DNA of 64,000 bases, from the NCBI RefSeq assembly GCF_900107245.1, contig NZ_FNPG01000018.1, positions 1-64,000 of the forward strand, given 5' to 3'. Below are positions 16,236 through 24,464 of the stretch, piece after piece. Numbering within the stretch: the stretch's first letter is position 1; the number at the start of each line of letters is the position of its first letter. A model generated the notes under the pieces. It was not told the origin of the DNA. It saw nothing but the letters and a program-made list of their open reading frames with translations, and did not search any database. The translations under genes were made by a program, and so were the position numbers. The DNA comes from Lachnobacterium bovis DSM 14045. Its GTDB lineage: Bacteria; Bacillota; Clostridia; Lachnospirales; Lachnospiraceae.

Positions 16236-17493
16236 CCACAACCTCCTCGAATGGATATACCGGCTTTAAAATAATAGAGTCCGTATTCTTATCCCATCCA
16301 TCAATCTTCTTAATCTCGTCAATACGGAAATTTCTTAAATGAATTACATATTCGAATCCGCATAACTGCTTCAATGATTCCTTCGTCTTGTATCCTGTAG
16401 CCTGGCTAATGTAGTCAGCCATTTTGTCTACCGCCATCTCACAGCTTTCACCATGCACGGATGTCCAACACTTATGTCCAGTCATAGAAGCCTTTGATAA
16501 TCCAGCTGCTTCACTACCTTCCTTAACCTCACCTACAATCACTCGGTCTAGATCCACAAGAAGTGCTGCTCTAGTTAAGTCTCCCAGGTTATATGACACC
16601 TTTGAATCACCACCACTAATCATTACATGAGCTGCTAATAGATCCGGATGATCCTCATCAAACAGTTCCGCATTCTCCTGACAAATCATCACGGATTCAT
16701 CCCATGGAATTTCTTTAAGCATTGCATTCATAAGCGTTGTCTTTCCGCTTGCTCCCTTACCGGTAAATAAGATACCCTTTGAAGCAATCATCTTCTGAAA
16801 TAGTGCATCAAACTGCTCATTTACTTCTGATAAAAACTTAAGCTCTACAATTCCATCGATACATGTTCTTCCCTCATCCGGCTGAAGATGATTAAACATT
16901 CCTGCCTGTTCCAAAGCTCTAAGAGTATATTTCTCCTTTGGGATCTTTCGAATTGCAATGCAAGTGTTCCCACTATCTGTGAGAAGCCCACTGATTGCTG
17001 TTATACGCAAAATGAAGTCATCCTGCGTAGCATCCGTGAAGGTCTGAATTGCATTAGCAGTTCCAAGGTTGACTTTGTTTCTTTCAAGCAATCTTGTTAC
17101 AAAGTTCTTATAGTCTGCTCGATTAGCGAACCTCACTCCTGAATCCATACGCTTGCCATATCTTTTTACTCGAATCTGCTTGTCGTTATAGATTTTGATA
17201 TCTGAAATCTCCTTGTCATGAATTAATCCATCAATAATTCCATAACCCCAAAGCTCTTTTCTTACTAACTCTAAGACTTCATCTTTCTGCTCTTCTGTCA
17301 TTTCATTACCATCGACATCCTCATACTGAGACATTTCATCTCGAATCTGACTTAAAATCTTCTCTCTTGAAACTGACAGTTCATCATAATTACGCTTACT
17401 TAAGCTATTTAGGACTCCTGCATTCTGTTTCTTATAAAACTCATCTACGAGTGTCCTTGATAGTTCAATAAGCTCTAATTCTTTTGTTTTCAA
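16225..17493 (-). CDS. tadA: TadA/CpaF-type secretion ATPase (first copy)
   Basis: A 422-residue hexameric traffic ATPase of the T2SS/T4P/VirB11 superfamily. Walker A is FTGKGASGKTTL near residue 240, the Asp box ICQENAEL follows, Walker B is LDRVIVGEVKEGSEA near 310, and the His box is GHKCWTSVHGES. The N-terminal half is the usual CpaF domain (ELWGYGIIDGLI...ISDIKIYND). Start is TTG at 17,493 behind GGAGGAG. It would power pilin polymerisation with the TadB/TadC platform, or replace VirB11 in the T4SS. A second homologue lies at 33,989-35,233. Confidence 0.92.
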   Translation of the reverse strand: MKTKELELIELSRTLVDEFYKKQNAGVLNSLSKRNYDELSVSREKILSQIRDEMSQYEDVDGNEMTEEQKDEVLELVRKELWGYGIIDGLIHDKEISDIKIYNDKQIRVKRYGKRMDSGVRFANRADYKNFVTRLLERNKVNLGTANAIQTFTDATQDDFILRITAISGLLTDSGNTCIAIRKIPKEKYTLRALEQAGMFNHLQPDEGRTCIDGIVELKFLSEVNEQFDALFQKMIASKGILFTGKGASGKTTLMNAMLKEIPWDESVMICQENAELFDEDHPDLLAAHVMISGGDSKVSYNLGDLTRAALLVDLDRVIVGEVKEGSEAAGLSKASMTGHKCWTSVHGESCEMAVDKMADYISQATGYKTKESLKQLCGFEYVIHLRNFRIDEIKKIDGWDKNTDSIILKPVYPFEEVVDEK

Positions 17494-17496
17494 TCT

Positions 17497-18033
17497 CTAC
17501 TCCTCCATTTCCTCTATGGTGTGATGTACCATCATACCTTTTTTATGATTGGAATAAATGAAGGTTGAAGCTACTACGATTACCATAACAAGTACAAAAG
17601 CAATAACCTTAATCAGAAGCGCTCTCTGTGCCTTTGGATCTGCTGCTTTCTGTCTTGCTAGTTTCATCTCTTCTTCCTTCTTAATTTCTTCTGCCTTCTT
17701 CTTCATTCGCGCTACATCCTCTGTAGATTCATACAATAGATGTTTCGATGGCTTAAAGAAGAAATAATATAGATATTTTCCATACGTCATGTCTTCGGTA
17801 TAGTTACAGCCAAATGCGATTCCTACCATCAAAAGTCCAAGAAATATTGCTATACAAGCAAGTCTTGGAGTCTCTAGAAAGATAGGCATACACACATTGG
17901 CTGCTACTCCTAAAAGGACACATCCGAAGAACACTACCTTCTGTATGAATGTCTGATTCTTGAATGCATCGATTCCAAACAATGCATCTGAATCAATTTC
18001 CTCTAAATTTACATTTCGATTCATCTGAGGCAT
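17497..18033 (-). CDS. VirB3/PrgI-like T4SS membrane protein
   Basis: A 178-residue membrane protein with a paired hydrophobic hairpin at about 32-76, typical of VirB3/PrgI proteins, then a charged coiled segment (DVARMKKKAEEIKKEEEMK) and a third membrane helix at about 140-160. VirB3 docks VirB4 at the membrane in conjugative T4SSs. It lies between the VirB6-like gene and tadA. The extra C-terminal helix and coiled region are longer than usual for VirB3, so the assignment rests on topology and position. Confidence 0.6.
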   Translation of the reverse strand: MPQMNRNVNLEEIDSDALFGIDAFKNQTFIQKVVFFGCVLLGVAANVCMPIFLETPRLACIAIFLGLLMVGIAFGCNYTEDMTYGKYLYYFFFKPSKHLLYESTEDVARMKKKAEEIKKEEEMKLARQKAADPKAQRALLIKVIAFVLVMVIVVASTFIYSNHKKGMMVHHTIEEMEE

Positions 18034-18046
18034 GTTATTTTTCCTC

Positions 18047-18922
18047 CTACATCATTCTCTGAACCATACTATCTGTTCCCTTTACAAGTCCTGCGATTAC
18101 AATAGGTGTAATAGCTGACTGCACTGTGATTAACACGCACTTATAAATGTTTGATGCTCCTGAGAGATCAAAGTTAACCAGCGAAGTACACAGCGTTACA
18201 CCTGTCTTTACGCAAATAACCATGAGCGCTCCCGATATGCAGAATCCAAAGAACGTCTTTAGATACTGCACAAGCGATCTTGAAATCTCGTGTCCCCCTG
18301 CACCCATCGCAATAGCAATTCCTGCAAAAGGCAAGATAACTAATGGCTTCAGTATTCTCTGAAATCCTGCGCTAATAATAGAGATGCAGGACGCCACCAT
18401 AATGAACACCATCACGATTCCAGCAATCAGGAATAACAAACTACATCCGATTGTTGTCCATACCCCAGAGAACCATTCTCCTGAAAGCTCAAAGTCCGGT
18501 AGTTTTAGCGTGGAATCTATAATTGATTCCAAGTCACTATTCATGGTCAACTTGTATCCTGATGTTGTTCCCATCTTCGCTGTGATTCCATCTGCAAAGT
18601 CCATTACATAGCCCATGATTTTCCACATGTTGGCAGCTACAAATAGAATGATGCAGTATCGAAGTGCATCCATTAGAAATCTCTGTGCCTGCTGTTCTGG
18701 TGGTGCATTTACAACGGTCTTATAAAGCGCTATCAAAAAGAAAACAGTCGCTATAGGAACCGTTGCATCGCTTATAGCATTAAACAATGTGTGTACTGTT
18801 GAATAAGGTGTGCCTCCAGCTGCAGTCTTTGGACTTGTAGTAAAAAGCGTCATCGCTATTTTCATAAGCGTATTCCAGATAGTAAAAGAACAATTATAAA
18901 GTGCCTTTACTACATCAATCAT
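18047..18922 (-). CDS. VirB6/TrbL-like polytopic channel protein
   Basis: A 291-residue protein with about six hydrophobic helices and a long central loop, matching VirB6/TrbL-type inner-membrane channel subunits of Gram-positive conjugation systems. The helix at about 170-200 (LLFLIAGIVMVFIMVASC) is followed by GFQRILKPLVILPFAGIAIA, a pattern common in these proteins. It follows the VirB2-like gene by 72 bases; that gap holds a GCCGG inverted repeat (about 18,953-18,975) that could lower downstream expression. Confidence 0.72.
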   Translation of the reverse strand: MIDVVKALYNCSFTIWNTLMKIAMTLFTTSPKTAAGGTPYSTVHTLFNAISDATVPIATVFFLIALYKTVVNAPPEQQAQRFLMDALRYCIILFVAANMWKIMGYVMDFADGITAKMGTTSGYKLTMNSDLESIIDSTLKLPDFELSGEWFSGVWTTIGCSLLFLIAGIVMVFIMVASCISIISAGFQRILKPLVILPFAGIAIAMGAGGHEISRSLVQYLKTFFGFCISGALMVICVKTGVTLCTSLVNFDLSGASNIYKCVLITVQSAITPIVIAGLVKGTDSMVQRMM

Positions 18923-18994
18923 TCTTTTTGCTCCTCCAAAAAATAAGTTCCGACCGGCTCCCGTTGCCAGCCGGAACTTCGGTTAATACGTTAC

Positions 18995-19231
18995 TTATGT
19001 CAATGCATTTACCAATGCACTGAGACCGATAAGCACGCCGCCAGCAACAACGGAATATACAGCCTGATGTTCTCCCTGCTGATCCATCTGGCGGAATGCC
19101 ATCGCAAACTTGATGCCACCATACACAAGCATTACTGCACCAATAGCTGAACCAATTGAAATCAGTACACCCTTTAAGCTTGTAATTGCCTTTGTGTAAC
19201 TAGCAGCTGCCAAAATTGCTGTTCCAGTCAT
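18995..19231 (-). CDS. Maff2/VirB2-like small membrane protein
   Basis: A 78-residue peptide with two hydrophobic helices separated by a short polar loop (FRQMDQQGEHQ): helix one GVLISIGSAIGAVMLVYGG, helix two VYSVVAGGVLIGLSALV. This is the topology of VirB2/TrbC pilins; it closely resembles the Maff2 family found in clostridial ICEs. The ATG at 19,231 follows GGAGGAAGCGAAT; the in-frame TTG at 19,261 lacks a site. It is the first gene after promoter module B and hence heads the 11.2-19.3 kb operon. Confidence 0.82.
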   Translation of the reverse strand: MTGTAILAAASYTKAITSLKGVLISIGSAIGAVMLVYGGIKFAMAFRQMDQQGEHQAVYSVVAGGVLIGLSALVNALT

Positions 19232-19297
19232 ATTCGCTTCCTCCTTATCCTTTAAATTCAAGCTTGTATAAACTCTTCTACTTGCTTGTTACATAAG

Positions 19298-19329
19298 GCA
19301 TATAGGAGTGCCTGTTCCTAAATCTGCAT
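19298..19329 (-). promoter_or_regulatory. Promoter-like module B
   Basis: ATGCAGAT, 16 bases, CTATATGC on the minus strand, starting three bases after the VirD4 stop. The following TTATGTAACAAGCAAGTAG is nearly repeated after module C2 at 28,303. It heads the operon from the VirB2-like gene to ssb. Confidence 0.75.
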
Positions 19330-19331
19330 TT

Positions 19332-21695
19332 TTATTTGCAAATTTTTTCAACAAATTTTTCAATCGTATCTTCTGAGTGATCATTACTAAAGAATGCCTC
19401 TATCTCATCGAATCCATATCCATCCTTAATAAGAGGAACCAGATTCATAATCTGCCCATCGCTATAACCCGCATTCTTCAATTTCTGAACCAACATTACC
19501 CTATCCTTATAGAGTTTCACAGATTCATCTGTAACTTCATCCTCATCAAAGACACTATAGTCAAAACCATTATCCTGACTATGTGCCTTCAAATACTTCT
19601 CATAGTTTTCTTCTAGCATTGCTTTATCTTTTGCCATAATTGGCAGTGATGATACTGTCTCCCCAATGGTAAATGCTTTTATTAAATCATCTGCATCCTC
19701 CATGGTTAATCTAACAATGACCTCTCCACTCTCTCGAATCTTCTTTGCCTCTTCCTTCGCATCATCACCCGACAAAAAGAATCCTTTATTCTCTAATCTT
19801 GCCAGCTTTCTCTCTCGATTGCGCTTTGCAGGATCATACGGATTATGCTTTCGACACAAGAGCTTTACAAATGGTGTATTCTCCATCTGACACTTCTTCT
19901 GAAACAGTGGATCTGCACCCTTGATTACAATGGCGCATTCCCCATCCTTCTTCATCGCGAAGATATCCTCTGCAGATAGCAAGCTCTTCTCCATAACATC
20001 CTCAGATCTTGAACTAGAGCCCTTATAATCCTTCGCATCCGAATCGGATGCCTTATGGATGGTCTGAGTACCAAAATGCTTACTCAGATACTCACAGGAA
20101 TCCATATCAGGTGCACCGAGAATATCTATAATGGCACAGTTACCAATCAAATCCTTGTCCATGTCATACTTAGGGAATTTTCTCTTAAGCTGAATAAGGT
20201 TCTGAATGATAATGACCGCTGACATATTTCTTGATCTCATGGTAGAAAGCTTCTCCACAAATGAGTCAGGTAGTGTAACGTTCGCAAACTCATCCATTAG
20301 AAATGTTAGATGCTGTGGAAGACTTTCATGCAAACTTGGATCAATTGCAGTCAAATGATAGAGCTCGTCAAAGAACAATGAATAAACCATACTAGGAATC
20401 CAATCGTAATAGCGCTTATCTTCACTAGTTACAATGAAAAGGATTCTCTTTCCTGACTTACTCTCTGGTGAAGGTTTTGAATATCCAAAGCTCTTTCCAA
20501 TATGAATCTCATCTTCTGACAAAAGATCCACAACACACTTCAGCTTCATATATCTGCAATGTGCATCCAAAGAAGCAACAATAGAACTTGTTGTTTCCGC
20601 TGCTCCGTTATAAAACTTCTCCACTGCGACATAGCCAGGGAAGTCTGTATCATGATCTTTATGCCATTCCTTCTGGGCTTTTTTCATGATATCCATGATT
20701 CCATCCGGTCTGTTATCAATAGATCCATCCGCTTTTGTAAATACTGTTGTAGCATCTAAAAGCTTCACAAAAGTCTTCCAGTTCTGCATTTCCTTCTTGT
20801 AGTAATAATGAATCAGATAAATAAGCGATGTCAGAAGCACCTCTGCTGACTGCTCGAAAAACTGGTCATTTCCTCCCCCGGCATCATCCTGTGGTGTTGT
20901 AGACTTCATTAGAATTCCTGCAATACTCATGATGTCTGATTCGTTTCTAATATATTCGAAGGGATTGAAGTGAATACTCATAGGCATTCCTTCTTCCGAT
21001 TCAACATTCATGACCATTACCTCATACCCATTGTCCTCGAAGTACTGACCTGTCTGTTTGTACAACTCACCCTTTGGATCAGTAACTAAAAAGTTTCCAC
21101 ACAACTGACTCAACATTGGTCGAGCTAGTCTAAATGACTTACCAGATCCAGGTGGTCCTACCACGAGCATATTTAGATTTGATGTTTTCTCATTATTGAT
21201 TGAAAGGTATACATCTTCTGCAAGCCAGTAATTCGCTGTATTTACCTTAATCGACTCACCTATATGCTCGTCTCCGGTATTTACAATGACTTCATTCTTT
21301 TCATCATGGTTTGCAAACATCTTTGTAAATTCCTTGGCATTACCCCACTTTGCAACGCCATATTCCTGACCGGCAAATGGATGTTCAAAGCGTGTCATAA
21401 TCATAATGAACGCCATTGAAAACGCCGCCCAAAATGTTCCAACAAACTTAATTGTTGCTGGTGTTACGCCTACAATATAATGATGCTGCTCAATAATGAA
21501 CTTCTGAAAATTATTCATAAATTCATTGAAATCATTACCAGGCACCCAAACTGCTCCACATAAAAAACCGGCATAGACACAAAGAATCGTGCCTATGCCG
21601 TAGATTAATACAGTCTGTTCTACTGTCCTGGTATGTTTCTTTATTGAGGAGCCCTGATACTGAAAGCTTTTAAAAAACTCCTTAATAAATTCCAT
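19332..21695 (-). CDS. virD4: VirD4/TraG-type coupling protein
   Basis: A 787-residue T4SS coupling protein that brings the relaxase-DNA complex to the channel. Two membrane helices lie at about 28-50 and 82-105; Walker A is VVGPPGSGKSFRLARP near 180; Walker B is HLTFLMDEFANV near 455; the C-terminal 150 residues are a charged, probably substrate-facing extension rich in Glu and Lys. The family length is usually 550-650 in Gram-positive elements, so the tail is long. It is the last gene of the operon that starts at 28,156, and follows the PcfB-like gene by six bases. Confidence 0.95.
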   Translation of the reverse strand: MEFIKEFFKSFQYQGSSIKKHTRTVEQTVLIYGIGTILCVYAGFLCGAVWVPGNDFNEFMNNFQKFIIEQHHYIVGVTPATIKFVGTFWAAFSMAFIMIMTRFEHPFAGQEYGVAKWGNAKEFTKMFANHDEKNEVIVNTGDEHIGESIKVNTANYWLAEDVYLSINNEKTSNLNMLVVGPPGSGKSFRLARPMLSQLCGNFLVTDPKGELYKQTGQYFEDNGYEVMVMNVESEEGMPMSIHFNPFEYIRNESDIMSIAGILMKSTTPQDDAGGGNDQFFEQSAEVLLTSLIYLIHYYYKKEMQNWKTFVKLLDATTVFTKADGSIDNRPDGIMDIMKKAQKEWHKDHDTDFPGYVAVEKFYNGAAETTSSIVASLDAHCRYMKLKCVVDLLSEDEIHIGKSFGYSKPSPESKSGKRILFIVTSEDKRYYDWIPSMVYSLFFDELYHLTAIDPSLHESLPQHLTFLMDEFANVTLPDSFVEKLSTMRSRNMSAVIIIQNLIQLKRKFPKYDMDKDLIGNCAIIDILGAPDMDSCEYLSKHFGTQTIHKASDSDAKDYKGSSSRSEDVMEKSLLSAEDIFAMKKDGECAIVIKGADPLFQKKCQMENTPFVKLLCRKHNPYDPAKRNRERKLARLENKGFFLSGDDAKEEAKKIRESGEVIVRLTMEDADDLIKAFTIGETVSSLPIMAKDKAMLEENYEKYLKAHSQDNGFDYSVFDEDEVTDESVKLYKDRVMLVQKLKNAGYSDGQIMNLVPLIKDGYGFDEIEAFFSNDHSEDTIEKFVEKICK

Positions 21696-21701
21696 ACTCT
21701 C

Positions 21702-23150
21702 CTACTTTCTGGCTGTGTGATGCATAGCCTTTGACTCATCCTTACTCTTTGTACTTGTAAGCTCAGCAATAATATCTTTTCCCTTAATGCTAGATACTTC
21801 TCCATCTGGTTTCTTCATTTCAAAGATGTCATCTGAATTAATCTTTAGTGTTGCCATTTTTTTATTTGCGCTTGTAACTGGTGCACCACTTACAAGACCT
21901 CCTGCAAGTTCAAGAGACATTTTTCCTTCTCCATCTGACATTACTGCCGCTGCAGGTACAGTAATAGTGGTATAAAGAGATTCATCATATCGATCTGCCT
22001 GTTCCTTATCTCGCTTAATACCTTCAACAAATTCCTTGGCTTCTTTTGAGCTATACTGTTTCTCTTCAGACCCCTCATCCTGGGTTTTAGAAAAATTTGA
22101 ATCAAGCCCTTTGATATATGCCTTTAATCTATCTTCTGTGACAAGCGCTGTTGTTGGCTGATCAGCAAGCATTCCTGCATACTTAAGCATCTCAGGAAGC
22201 TTCTTCATCCAAGCTTCTCTTGTCATTCCCTTATCAGAGAATGTCTTCACCTTTGATGGATCTTTAGCATCCGTTACTGAATAAACAGAGAAGAATACAC
22301 CATTCTCATCAGGTTCAAAGGTTCTCTTAATCGTAAAAAGCTCATTGTCCTGTGTCTTCTGACTGTAGAACAGCTCCTTACTATCAGGAACCAAACCTTC
22401 ATCTCGGATTGGCACCATACACTCAATAGGCAAGAACTCTCTTACAATTCCAACCTCAGGCTCCATCGCAAGTGCCTTTTCAGGATTCTTCTCAAAGTTT
22501 GTTCCCTTGCCCTGACGAAGATACTCTTCAAAGGTGAGTGTGTTATCTCGGCTCATCTTATCCTTTGTTTCCTGAAGCTTATCCTTATTCTCTTCCTTCG
22601 CCTGAACAAGTTCTGCAAGTTCCCCTTCTAACTTTTCTTTTTCTTCCGGTGTTTTTGCATTCGCAATCTCCTCACGCTTTGCCTGAATCTTTGCATCATA
22701 ATCCTTGTCCTTATTTTCTTCAGTTTCCTGACGAATACTCATCCAAGACTTCATCTGTTTCTGATGAATTGCAAGATCCTGTGAAGGTACTCCAATTGGA
22801 ATGTAATCATCATTAGGATTTAGATCCGGCATGATGCAATATCTCAAGTTATTCTCCTGACAGTAGTATTCAAACGGTGAGATATATTCATCTCCAAACC
22901 TCTTTGGATTCTTAACCGTCCTTTCAAACATTTCCTTAGGAAGCTCAATTACTGGTGCAGTGCCCTCTGAGACTTCCTGAATCTTCTGCCATGTACTACT
23001 TCCAGGGCTTTTCAAATTCTTTTCATGAGCCCAATTTGACAATGTTCGAATTGCTCGAATTATAGTTGTGATAGCTTCATGGCTACCCTTTAATAGGTAA
23101 TAGACACCTTTGTATTCCATCTCTACTACCTGTGCTACTTCATCTGCCAT
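21702..23150 (-). CDS. PcfB/DUF3801-like T4SS accessory protein (tentative)
   Basis: A 482-residue soluble protein placed directly before virD4. The N-terminal 50 residues (VEMEYKGVYYLLKGSHEAIT...) resemble the start of PcfB/DUF3801 proteins, which sit beside coupling proteins in many Gram-positive elements and link relaxase to VirD4. The middle is a strongly charged coiled coil (about 145-205, EKEKLEGELAELVQAKEEN). The remainder is unassigned and contains many Lys-Asp repeats. It is much longer than PcfB (about 150 residues), so this could be a fusion or only a positional equivalent. Confidence 0.5.
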   Translation of the reverse strand: MADEVAQVVEMEYKGVYYLLKGSHEAITTIIRAIRTLSNWAHEKNLKSPGSSTWQKIQEVSEGTAPVIELPKEMFERTVKNPKRFGDEYISPFEYYCQENNLRYCIMPDLNPNDDYIPIGVPSQDLAIHQKQMKSWMSIRQETEENKDKDYDAKIQAKREEIANAKTPEEKEKLEGELAELVQAKEENKDKLQETKDKMSRDNTLTFEEYLRQGKGTNFEKNPEKALAMEPEVGIVREFLPIECMVPIRDEGLVPDSKELFYSQKTQDNELFTIKRTFEPDENGVFFSVYSVTDAKDPSKVKTFSDKGMTREAWMKKLPEMLKYAGMLADQPTTALVTEDRLKAYIKGLDSNFSKTQDEGSEEKQYSSKEAKEFVEGIKRDKEQADRYDESLYTTITVPAAAVMSDGEGKMSLELAGGLVSGAPVTSANKKMATLKINSDDIFEMKKPDGEVSSIKGKDIIAELTSTKSKDESKAMHHTARK

Positions 23151-23162
23151 AGTTTATTCCTC

Positions 23163-24464
23163 CTACTTCTTATTTGGTCTACAAACCATTACTATGTCAT
23201 CTGTGTCCATTGACTGATAAATAACACCATACTTTGTGCTATATGCTTCTGCAGTCTTTCCATCCCCCACATATATTGCTACGTGGTGAATTCCTAAATA
23301 CCGATTATTATTTGATCCACCATAATAGATAAGATCTCCCGGTTTAAGGTTCTCCAATTCAGTGCCACTTAAAGACTTTCCATCCGATTCTAGTGTCTTT
23401 GCTCCACTTGCTGCAGTTGGCGGATAATTCGCTCCGTAACTGATATCTACCCCAGCTGCTTTTCATGCATAATACGCAAGGGAACTACAGTCATAATAAT
23501 TCCCACTCGTTCTGTAATCCTGACTATATGGATAGCCAACCTTAGACAGTGCAAACCGCAACACCTTTTCCTGCGTTTCATCGCAATTTGCTTTCTCGAT
23601 AATTTCATTAATCTTATCTTCACTTAGCGATGTATTAACGAATGTGTTATCATCCGTAAAGTTAGATACGAACTTCTCAATAGCATCATGAACTGCAATT
23701 GCCGGTGATAATGCATCAAACAGCAAAGCTATAATCATGACAAGCACAATCGCAATCGTTGCAAAAATCAGCACGTATGGCGCTAACAAGCTTCCAAGAT
23801 AAGCCAACAACTTCTTCAAGTAATAAAAAGGATTGATGTACTGAAGGAATGTTCCGACAAGCCCACTCTTACCATCTTCAAAAGCATCCCCGGTCACTCC
23901 ACCGATACCACCAACTTCATTGGAAATCCCCTTCTTTGCCTTAAGCATATTGGCTACATTCAATTTAGCTGACTGCTTTTTTCGTTCCTTATTCTCTTTT
24001 TTCTTGACGTCCTTCTTCTCAGCCCTTTTCTCATTTAGTTTCAGTTCTTTGGTCTCTATATTGCTTGCTTTATCATTTAAGAATCGCTCCTGTTCCTTAA
24101 TCTTCGCCTTCTCCTCTTTGAATTCCTTGGAGGCGCCCTGACTCTTCATCTTGGCTTCAAGCATATCCTTCTTATCCTGAAGCTCCTGCTTCGCTTTCAC
24201 ATACTCAGCTTTTTCCTCCTTCAGAAACTTTTCCTGAGTTTTAATCTGACTAGCTATGTCTTTTCTCTGAGCTTTGATATCCTTATGCTTTGACTTTGTC
24301 TTCTCATAAGAAATTCTGACTGCCTTCTCTGCCATATCATCAACAGCACCAGCAGCTGTCCCATTATTAGAAAAGCTAGCTACTTCGTCTCCCACAAAAC
24401 GAGACATCTCATTTGTAAAATGGGACTGACTTCTAAAGTCAGCCCCTTCACTCTTAAACGCCAT
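23163..24464 (-). CDS. NlpC/P60 cell-wall hydrolase of the T4SS, in-frame TGA at codon 334
   Basis: Reads as 433 residues if TGA at 23,463-23,465 is passed. Order: charged coiled coil (about 50-165), membrane helix (about 220-245), then an NlpC/P60 domain with catalytic Cys in NYYDCSSLAYYA and His in GIHHVAIYVGDG. The TGA falls right after SLAYYA and before KAAGVDISYG, where this family has Trp (SLAYYAW-KAAG pattern). Such VirB1-like enzymes open peptidoglycan for the channel. If UGA ends translation, the catalytic His is lost and the enzyme is dead. ATG at 24,464 follows GGAGGTGGAT inside the end of virB4. Confidence 0.88.

Noticed and set aside
23463-23465. Selenocysteine at the TGA codons
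   Set aside because: The positions are not Cys-like in the families, and no SECIS-type hairpin directly after the codon is apparent.
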